From the NCBI GenBank assembly GCA_963839515.1, contig CAWIVN010000020.1:186001-250000 (forward strand): a stretch of DNA of 64,000 nt, written 5' to 3'. This document shows positions 1-6,175 of the stretch, piece by piece; position 1 is the first letter of the stretch, and every line of letters begins with the position of its first letter. Below the pieces are notes generated by a model that did not search any database, was not told the DNA's origin, and saw only the letters and a list, made by a program, of their open reading frames with translations. The position numbers were made by a program, and so were the translations under genes. This stretch comes from Fredericiella sp963839515 (lineage in GTDB: Bacteria; Chloroflexota; Anaerolineae; Caldilineales; Caldilineaceae).

Positions 1-2
1 CC

Positions 3-344
3 GCGCCTGCAGAGGATGCAATTCCGCAGTTCATTGCTGCGGAGCGTGATGCATCGCGCAGCGGGGACCTGGCGCTGTTAGCCCAGTTGTGGGCGCCGGA
101 TGGCCGCATCGTCGACACGCGTGGCACCGATAACCCGGCCGATGATTTTGTCTGGCCAAACCGTGACGCAATCTTGGATCGCTATGTAGTGGCTGTATTT
201 CCCGCGCCGCCACCGGCCCTGGACGGGCTGCCAGAGCCTGCAATATCCGCGCAAGGGAATGCGGCACAAGCGGTCAATGGGGGTGATCAGTGGCGCTTTG
301 CCAACAGCGGGAATAGATGGTGGATTGCGGAATTACGCTATTGA
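3..344 (+). CDS. NTF2/SnoaL-like protein, C-terminal part (5' end outside window)
   Basis: An open frame runs from the first bases of the window to a TGA at 342-344, so the gene is truncated at its 5' end. The readable 113 residues begin APAEDAIPQFIAAERDAS and continue through an LAQLWAPDGRIVDTRG stretch. This is the helix-plus-strand pattern of the NTF2/SnoaL cone fold ('amount of time in X, compartment volume filled by polar residues'). The end, WRFANSGNRWWIAELRY, is a typical final strand pair. No catalytic residues can be assigned; such domains bind small molecules or act as secreted or lipoprotein accessory domains. The next gene is convergent, with a 31-bp gap. Confidence 0.6.
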   Translation, partial: APAEDAIPQFIAAERDASRSGDLALLAQLWAPDGRIVDTRGTDNPADDFVWPNRDAILDRYVVAVFPAPPPALDGLPEPAISAQGNAAQAVNGGDQWRFANSGNRWWIAELRY

Positions 345-375
345 CGTGCGCAGCCATGCGCGGCTCGCAATATGG

Positions 376-1317
376 CTACGGCTGGGTCTCTAGCCATGTC
401 TCCAATGTCATGCCGACACGCTGGAAGGTGTCGGCGTTAAGCTTGTCTAGGGTGTCTTGCATGGTATTGCGCGCCGGATAGTCACTGCCGATCATGGCGG
501 CCGTCGGCATCTCGGCAGCAGCAAAGGCCGATTGGACGCCGTCGACCCCCGGCTGCGAGGCGCGCGGGAACCATTCGTCGTAATCCAGGTTGGCGGCGGT
601 CTGCCACAAGGCGTTTTCCAAGGTCCGGTCGCCATCATCGCTCTGATAGAACCGTTGGTCGGCCGCTCCGACCGTTTCGACCCCTACCACGTAACGCGGT
701 GAGGCGCAGCGCGGGACACTGATCGGCAGGCTGCGTACGTAGATCTGGCTGCCAAGGTGTGGATCCCAACCGGGAAGCCCGCCATTTTGTTCGGCGTCAA
801 AAAAACCGAGGCAGATGGTATGCCCGGACTGTTCGACGTCCAGCGTACGCGCCAGTTCGAGCAGCGTGGCGACGCCGGAGGCACTGGCATTGGCCCCGGG
901 TGTCGCTCGCTGTTGGTTGTCGGGGTTGGTATCGGCGTCGGCAGCAAGACGGCTGTCGTAGGGCGTCGCCAACATGATGACCGGCGAACCCGGCTCGCTA
1001 TGACTGCGCACGGCGATGATGTTGCGGCCCGAGACTTCCTCGCTGACCGAGAAAGGCTGAATCACTACGTCCCATCCTAGGAGGCGCAGTTGCTCGATCA
1101 GCCAGTCGCCCGCTTGGACGTTGGCGCCCGTACCGGTAATCCGTGGGCCGAAGTCCAGCAGCTTACCGGCCGACGTGAGCGCTCGCTCCCCGGAAAAGGG
1201 TTCGTTGATTACTTCCGGCCGCAGCAAACCATAACCCAGGTAGCCAAAAAAGAATACGGCGGCAATCAGTGCTGTGGTCAGCAGGATTTCAATACTGTAA
1301 GAGCGAACACGTTGCAT
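376..1317 (-). CDS. M28-peptidase/glutaminyl-cyclase-like membrane-anchored protein, zinc site lost
   Basis: This 313-residue protein has one N-terminal membrane segment (about residues 9-32) followed by an extracytoplasmic M28/glutaminyl-cyclase-like fold. The fold is recognisable from the WLIEQLRLLGWDV, NIIAVR, LLELARTLD and FFDAEQNGGLPGWD...GSQIYV stretches and the final DTLDKLN. In active members the metal ligands and catalytic residues sit in HYD, GATD, DAED/DGEE, DH and HT motifs. Here these read PYD (P119), GANA (A144), DAEQ (Q177), DG (G260) and NT (N284). All expected zinc-binding positions therefore appear substituted, suggesting a pseudoenzyme (my alignment is from memory). It lies 13 bp downstream of the phosphorylase gene on the same strand, so the two are probably co-transcribed. 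Confidence 0.75.
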   Translation of the reverse strand: MQRVRSYSIEILLTTALIAAVFFFGYLGYGLLRPEVINEPFSGERALTSAGKLLDFGPRITGTGANVQAGDWLIEQLRLLGWDVVIQPFSVSEEVSGRNIIAVRSHSEPGSPVIMLATPYDSRLAADADTNPDNQQRATPGANASASGVATLLELARTLDVEQSGHTICLGFFDAEQNGGLPGWDPHLGSQIYVRSLPISVPRCASPRYVVGVETVGAADQRFYQSDDGDRTLENALWQTAANLDYDEWFPRASQPGVDGVQSAFAAAEMPTAAMIGSDYPARNTMQDTLDKLNADTFQRVGMTLETWLETQP

Positions 1318-1330
1318 CAGGGGTTGCGTC

Positions 1331-2650
1331 CTAGGCCGTTGCGATACGGTCGAGCAGGATAGGCAGCGTTTGCGCCGGCTCCGGTTGCAGCGTGTACGCC
1401 TCGAGCAGGCGGTCGACTACCCAGCGCGCCGAGGTCTCGTCTGCTGCGTGGATTGTGCAGAGCGCATCTCCCGTCGCCACAGGGTCGCCAACCTTGGCCT
1501 GGACCGTCACGCCCACGCGCGGGTCGATCGCTGCGCCTTTCTTTTGTCGCCCGCCGCCCAATGCGACGACGGCAAGGCCGACGGCACGGGCGTCGATGGC
1601 ATGGATATAGCCGCTGCAGGGCGCGGTGACTGGCACGTGCACGGGGGCAGCCGGCAACAGCGTGCGGTCCTCCACAACACGGGCGTCGCCGCCTTGGGCG
1701 GCCACGAAGGCGGCGAACTTGGCGAGCGCCGCACCGCTAGCGATGGCGGCGCGTACGCGGGCGGCGGCCTCTTCAGGGCTGTGCGCGGCGTTGGCGATCA
1801 GCAGCATCTCGCCGGAGATCATCTCGACCAACTGCTGGAAATCCGCCGGCCCCTCGCCGCGCAGCGTGTCGATGGCTTCCTGCACCTCCATGGCGTTGCC
1901 GACGGCGCGGCCGAGCGGCTGTTCCATCTGGGTGATCAACGCCGTCGTCTTGCGTCCGGCCAGGTCGCCGATGGCGACCATAATCCGGGAAAGGGTGCGG
2001 GCGTCGTCCAGCGTCTCCATAAAGGCGCCGTGACCACACTTGACGTCGAGCACGATGGCGTCGGCGCCGGCGGCCAGCTTTTTGCTCATGATGCTGGCGG
2101 CAATCAGCGGCAGGCTGGGAACCGTACCGGTCACATCGCGCAGCGCATAGAGCGTCTTGTCGGCAGGGGCGAGGTTGGCCGTCTGCGCCGCCACGACCAG
2201 GCCAACGTCCGCCAACTGGCGGCGGAACTGGGTTTCGGACAATTCTGCCGACCAGCCGGGAATGCTCTCCAGCTTGTCGATTGTGCCACCGGTAAAGGAA
2301 AGGCCACGCCCGCTCATCTTGCCCACGGGCAGACCGCAGGCCGCCACGATCGGGCCTGCGGCAAGCGTGGTCTTGTCGCCGACGCCGCCGCTGGAATGCT
2401 TGTCGACGATGATGGTGCCGGGGGGCAGCGAGTCGTGCAGATCCAACTGATCGCCGCTGGCCGCCATGGCGAGCGTGAGGTCGGTCGTTTCACGATCGCT
2501 CATGCCGCGGAAGTAGACAGCCATGGCCCAGGCCGCTACCTGGTAGTCGGGGATGCGGCCGGCGGTTAGCCCCTGGATAAAGAATTCTATCTCCTGGCGT
2601 GACAGCTCGTGGCCGTCGCGTTTCTTGACAATGATATCAACCGGATTCAT
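1331..2650 (-). CDS. pdp: pyrimidine-nucleoside phosphorylase (thymidine/uridine phosphorylase)
   Basis: This cytoplasmic salvage enzyme phosphorolyses uridine, thymidine and deoxyuridine to the free base and (deoxy)ribose-1-phosphate. The 439-residue protein is of normal family length. It carries the diagnostic signature SGRGLSFTGGTIDKLES, the N-terminal alpha domain (IVKKRDGHELS...MAVYFRGM) and the phosphate loop KHSSGGVGDKT. The C-terminal alpha/beta domain contains ALGGGRQKKGAAIDPRVGV. The start is placed at the ATG read backwards from 2650 rather than 48 bases further upstream, because a good AGGAG ribosome-binding site lies about 8 bases before it and the mature family begins MNPVDIIxKKRDG. 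It heads a probable two-gene unit with the M28-like gene. Confidence 0.95.
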   Translation of the reverse strand: MNPVDIIVKKRDGHELSRQEIEFFIQGLTAGRIPDYQVAAWAMAVYFRGMSDRETTDLTLAMAASGDQLDLHDSLPPGTIIVDKHSSGGVGDKTTLAAGPIVAACGLPVGKMSGRGLSFTGGTIDKLESIPGWSAELSETQFRRQLADVGLVVAAQTANLAPADKTLYALRDVTGTVPSLPLIAASIMSKKLAAGADAIVLDVKCGHGAFMETLDDARTLSRIMVAIGDLAGRKTTALITQMEQPLGRAVGNAMEVQEAIDTLRGEGPADFQQLVEMISGEMLLIANAAHSPEEAAARVRAAIASGAALAKFAAFVAAQGGDARVVEDRTLLPAAPVHVPVTAPCSGYIHAIDARAVGLAVVALGGGRQKKGAAIDPRVGVTVQAKVGDPVATGDALCTIHAADETSARWVVDRLLEAYTLQPEPAQTLPILLDRIATA

Positions 2651-2664
2651 GCATGTGCTCCTGT

Positions 2665-2680
2665 ACACCATGATTGGTGT
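2665..2680. promoter_or_regulatory. short perfect dyad in the pdp leader
   Basis: ACACCA-TGAT-TGGTGT is a perfect 6-bp inverted repeat with a 4-base spacer. It lies 15-30 bases upstream of the pdp start, directly before the ribosome-binding site. It could be an operator for a nucleoside-responsive repressor or an RNA hairpin affecting translation. No regulator is encoded nearby. Confidence 0.3.
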
Positions 2681-2751
2681 GAAGATGCAAGCTAGCATGA
2701 TCGACGTTCCTGTGCAAAAAGCCGTTCCGGTGGTGTGGAATGCGGGTGTGT

Positions 2752-2757
2752 TACAAT
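2752..2757 (+). promoter_or_regulatory. extended -10 promoter element for the 2795 gene
   Basis: TGT-TACAAT matches an extended -10 element (TGn-TATAAT), with no convincing -35 upstream. It sits about 38 bases before the chosen start codon and would drive the lipocalin/SnoaL gene, the 2-TM gene and possibly trmFO. Confidence 0.4.
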
Positions 2758-2794
2758 AGCGCGCTACATTGTGTGGTGGGGGAGGAGTATGCGG

Positions 2795-3571
2795 ATGTCG
2801 ACTTCTATTTCCGCGAGAGTGCAGCCTTTTCTAGGGGCATGGCGGTTGGACCCCGGCGAGTCACGCTATGAGCTTGGACAGCCACCGCCGGATGGAGCGT
2901 ACACGCTTAGCGCTAACGGTGCGCACCTGCATTTCGACATTGAGTGGACGGGCGCGGATGGTAATACGCTGCGGCAGGAGATCGACGCCATTCCTGACGG
3001 CCAAGAGTACCCTTACCCTGGTCCAGGCGTCGATTCGGTTTGTTACACCTTGGTCGACGAGGCAACACTGGATTCCACTGCTTCCAAGGACGGCCGCGTC
3101 ATCGCCTATGCGCGTCGCGTCTTGCTGGGTGACGGCCAGAGTATGGAAATCGTGCAGTCGGGGCAGCGGCCGGATGGGAGTGCCTTTGCCAACCGGTCTC
3201 TATACCGGCGTGCGGACGGCGGCGAACAGGCGGTGCTGCTGCTGTTGGAGCGCTTTAACCGTGCGCTCAATGCACACGATGTGGCGGCCATGATGGCACT
3301 GCTGCGCGAGCACTGTGTATTTGAAACCACCTATCCACCGCCCGATGGCGAACGGCTGGTCGGGCAGGCGGCGGTGGCTGCGTTTTGGCGCAAGTTCTTT
3401 GCCGATGCACCGGCCGCCCATATAGGGATAGAGGAACTTTTTGCTGCCGGAGATCGTGCGGTCCAACGGTGGTTCTATGCTTGGGGCGAGCAGGGTCATG
3501 TGCGCGGGGTGGATATTTTCCGTATAGAAGGCGGCCAGATCGCCGAAAAACTGTCGTATGTCAAAGGATAA
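2795..3571 (+). CDS. two-domain protein: lipocalin-like plus SnoaL/NTF2-like
   Basis: This predicted soluble protein has 258 residues. Residues about 10-135 resemble a lipocalin-type barrel (FLGAWRLDPGESRYELGQPP, then alternating strands ending NRSLYRR). Residues about 145-258 are a SnoaL-like NTF2 domain (LLERFNRALNAHDVAAMMALL, GQAAVAAFWRKFF, DIFRIEGGQIAEKLSY). The second half matches the polyketide-cyclase-like family, whose members bind small hydrophobic ligands or act as isomerases; the substrate cannot be told. The ATG at 2795 is preferred over 2789 because the GGAGGAG at 2781-2787 is 7 bases from 2795 but only 1 from 2789. Its last 14 bases overlap the next gene, which suggests translational coupling. 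Confidence 0.7.
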   Translation: MSTSISARVQPFLGAWRLDPGESRYELGQPPPDGAYTLSANGAHLHFDIEWTGADGNTLRQEIDAIPDGQEYPYPGPGVDSVCYTLVDEATLDSTASKDGRVIAYARRVLLGDGQSMEIVQSGQRPDGSAFANRSLYRRADGGEQAVLLLLERFNRALNAHDVAAMMALLREHCVFETTYPPPDGERLVGQAAVAAFWRKFFADAPAAHIGIEELFAAGDRAVQRWFYAWGEQGHVRGVDIFRIEGGQIAEKLSYVKG

Positions 3572-4013
3572 CGCAAAGAGTAACGGAGTCCCGCATCACA
3601 CCGCTGTCGTACACGATACGGACGACGGGGCGCTCAGCCAACCGGGAAAGCCATTCCACTTGGAGGCCAAGGGGCAGCCCCTGTTGTCGCCGGCCGCGTT
3701 TGTGCGGCGTTTCACACGCTTTGCGCTGCTCGCTTCGGGGATCATCGTGGTCTCCCTGGCGCTCGGGGTGGTGGGGTACCATTTCCTCGAGCACCTCGGC
3801 TGGGCGGACTCGCTGCTCAACGCATCGATGATCCTGGGTGGCATGGGACCGGTCGACCGCCCGCTGACCTTGGGCGGCAAGCTGTTTGCCTCGTTTTATG
3901 CACTCTTTGCCGGGATCGTGTTTTTGATTTCCGTGGGCGTGCTGCTGGCGCCGATTCTGCACCGCTTCATGCATCGCTTCCACCTTGAACTCGACGGGGA
4001 CGATAGCGGCTGA
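3558..4013 (+). CDS. small 2-TM membrane protein with K+-channel-like layout
   Basis: This 151-residue protein has a hydrophilic N-terminus of about 50 residues. It then has a membrane helix (about 56-76, FALLASGIIVVSLALGVVGY), a re-entrant-looking loop ASMILGGMGPVD (about 90-100), a second helix (about 109-131, ASFYALFAGIVFLISVGVLL) and a His-rich basic tail (HRFMHRFHLEL). The helix-pore loop-helix arrangement recalls 2-TM potassium channels, but the loop lacks the canonical TVGYG filter. It is conserved-hypothetical, and the channel function is only a structural analogy. It overlaps the upstream gene by 14 bp and precedes trmFO by 31 bp. Confidence 0.7.
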   Translation: MSKDNAKSNGVPHHTAVVHDTDDGALSQPGKPFHLEAKGQPLLSPAAFVRRFTRFALLASGIIVVSLALGVVGYHFLEHLGWADSLLNASMILGGMGPVDRPLTLGGKLFASFYALFAGIVFLISVGVLLAPILHRFMHRFHLELDGDDSG

Positions 4014-4044
4014 TGCCGGTGGAAAGTAGACTGAGAAACAAGCA

Positions 4045-5406
4045 ATGACGCAAAAGATGATCACGATTATCGGGGGCGGCCTGGCCGGCACGGAAGCTGC
4101 CTGGCAGGCCGCGAGCCGTGGTATGCACGTGGAGCTCTACGAGATGCGCCCGGTGCGCGGTACCGAGGCACATGTCACCGATCGGCTTGCCGAGCTGGTG
4201 TGCAGCAACTCGATGGGCAGCACCTTACCCGACCGCGCCCTTGGCCTGCTCAAAAATGAGATGCTGCGGCTCGGCTCGATGGTGATCAGGACGGCCTTCA
4301 AACATTCGCTGCCGGCCGGTGCAGCGCTCGCCGTGAGCCGCGAGGATTTTGCCGAAGAGATCACCGAACTGATCTGCAACCACCCTAACATTACGCTGCA
4401 CCGCGCGGAAGTAGCGGAAATACCCGCGGGGCCGGCCATCATTGCCACGGGACCATTAACCAGTTCGGCCTTGACGGCGCAGATCCAGGCGCTGACCGGC
4501 CAACAGTACCTGTACTTTTATGACGCCATGGCCCCGATCGTGGTGGCGGACTCGATCGATATGAGCATAGCCTTTCGCCAGAGCCGCTACGACAAGGACA
4601 GCGGTCAGGGGCAGGAAGAAGGCGACTACATCAACTGCCCGCTCAACCGGGAAGAGTACGAGCGTTTTGTGCAGGCACTGCTGGACGCACCCAAGATTGA
4701 ATTAAAGGGTGCGGACAAGGAGCTGGAGCGCTATTTTGAGGGCTGCATGCCGATCGAGGCGCTGGCGGCACGCGGCGGCAAGTCACTGTCCTTTGGCCCA
4801 ATGCGTCCCGTCGGCCTGCGCGACCCGCGCACCGGCCGGCGACCATTTGCCGCAGTGCAACTGCGCCAGGACAACGTGGCCGGTACGCTCTACAACATGG
4901 TAGGGTTCCAGACCAACGTAAAGTGGGGCGCGCAGGAAGAGGTGCTGCGGCTCCTCCCGGGGCTGGCCAACGCCGAGTTCGTCCGCCTGGGCCAGATGCA
5001 CCGCAACACCTTTATCAACAGCCCCACGCTGCTGCAGCCGACGCTGCAGTCCCGCAAGCGTGACGACCTGTTCTTTGCCGGGCAGATCACGGGCACCGAA
5101 GGCTATGTAGGCAGCACGATGGGCGGGCTCATCGCAGGGCAGAATATCGTGCGCTTGCTGGAAGGCCAGCCACTGCTGCAACTGCCGCGTACGACCATGA
5201 TTGGGGCGTTGCTCTATTATATCACCCATGCCGAGCCGACCAACTTTCAGCCGATGAAGGCGGCCATGGGGCTGCTGCCCGAGTTGGAGAGCGAAGTGCG
5301 CGGCAAACGTGCCCGCTACGGCACATACACCGAGCGGGCAATCGCCGATCTGGACGCGTACCTGGCGACCAACCCCGTCACAAGTCTTGACTCTGTGGCA
5401 GCATGA
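4045..5406 (+). CDS. trmFO: TrmFO, folate/FAD-dependent tRNA (uracil-54-C5)-methyltransferase
   Basis: This cytoplasmic flavoenzyme makes ribothymidine-54 in the tRNA T-loop using methylenetetrahydrofolate and FADH2. The 453-residue protein opens with the dinucleotide-binding signature IIGGGLAGTEAAWQ. It carries LVCSNSMGS with Cys53, the conserved position of a redox-active/catalytic cysteine in the family. Further family blocks are YYDAMAPIVVADSID-like sequence at about 155-170, GCMPIEALAARG, LRPVG-type sequence and FAGQITGTEGYVGS. TrmFO replaces SAM-dependent TrmA in Firmicutes, Chloroflexota and several other phyla, which fits the host assignment. The last 29 bases overlap the end of the convergent SDR gene. 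Confidence 0.95.
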   Translation: MTQKMITIIGGGLAGTEAAWQAASRGMHVELYEMRPVRGTEAHVTDRLAELVCSNSMGSTLPDRALGLLKNEMLRLGSMVIRTAFKHSLPAGAALAVSREDFAEEITELICNHPNITLHRAEVAEIPAGPAIIATGPLTSSALTAQIQALTGQQYLYFYDAMAPIVVADSIDMSIAFRQSRYDKDSGQGQEEGDYINCPLNREEYERFVQALLDAPKIELKGADKELERYFEGCMPIEALAARGGKSLSFGPMRPVGLRDPRTGRRPFAAVQLRQDNVAGTLYNMVGFQTNVKWGAQEEVLRLLPGLANAEFVRLGQMHRNTFINSPTLLQPTLQSRKRDDLFFAGQITGTEGYVGSTMGGLIAGQNIVRLLEGQPLLQLPRTTMIGALLYYITHAEPTNFQPMKAAMGLLPELESEVRGKRARYGTYTERAIADLDAYLATNPVTSLDSVAA

Positions 5407-6106
5407 CCAGGTCGCGAATGGTGACGTGCGGCGGCTGTGAGAGCATGAAGACCACGGCCTCGGCCACGTCCTCCGACCGGATGGCACCGCGTTCGGCAAT
5501 GATCTGGTCGATCTTGGCCTGATCGTAGAAGCCCCATAGCTCATTGGCTACCATGCCGGGGGCGACGGCCATCACGCGGATGCCGTCTTTGAGCACCTGG
5601 CGGCGCAACGTGTGCACGAACCCCTGGATGGCGTGCTTGGAGGCACTGTAGACAGGCTCCCAGTGGATGTCGATAAACCCGGAGATGGAGCTGGTGACGA
5701 GGATGTCGCCGGACTTCTGCGCCGCCATGTGGGGGAGCACGGCATGCACTGAGCGCAGCACGCCGTCGACGTTGACGTTCATCAGGTTGGCCCAGGCGTC
5801 CGGATCGCCTTCTGCCACTTTGCCCGGGATGTAGATGCCTGCGTTGGCAAAGAGCACGTCCACACGGCCAAAGCGGGCGATCGTCTTGTCCACCATGCTA
5901 GTGATATCGGCGGGCAAGGTGATGTCTGTGGGCAGCGCCAAAGCATTGGGACCTAATTCGGCGGCGAGGGCTTGCAATTTGTCCGCCGAGCGGGCTGCTA
6001 GTGTCAGCTTGCAGCCGAGTTTGGCCAGCGAGCGAGCCGTCGCGGCGCCAATGCCTGTGCTGGCGCCGGTGATGATGACGACCTTGCCATCGAGAACGTG
6101 TGCCAT
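5378..6106 (-). CDS. short-chain dehydrogenase/reductase
   Basis: This is a classical SDR of 242 residues. It has the cofactor motif TGASTGIGAATA near the N-terminus, an Ala-Ala-Arg-Ser after strand 2 that favours NADP(H), and the structural NAG motif (FANAGIY). The catalytic triad is Ser (TSSISG), Tyr and Lys (YSASK). The end, VTIRDLVMLPQSQDL, resembles YdfG/serine-dehydrogenase-like members. The physiological substrate cannot be inferred. It is transcribed against trmFO and overlaps it tail to tail by 29 bp. Confidence 0.9.
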   Translation of the reverse strand: MAHVLDGKVVIITGASTGIGAATARSLAKLGCKLTLAARSADKLQALAAELGPNALALPTDITLPADITSMVDKTIARFGRVDVLFANAGIYIPGKVAEGDPDAWANLMNVNVDGVLRSVHAVLPHMAAQKSGDILVTSSISGFIDIHWEPVYSASKHAIQGFVHTLRRQVLKDGIRVMAVAPGMVANELWGFYDQAKIDQIIAERGAIRSEDVAEAVVFMLSQPPHVTIRDLVMLPQSQDL

Positions 6107-6175
6107 ATTGGTGAACTCCGAATGTGCGTGTATTAGTGATGTGGGAGTGTGCCATATTTTACCACGTTACCGAAT

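Noticed and set aside
1370..2569. 399-residue plus-strand open frame opposite the phosphorylase gene
   Set aside because: The minus strand holds an unmistakable pyrimidine phosphorylase; the plus-strand translation matches nothing I know.
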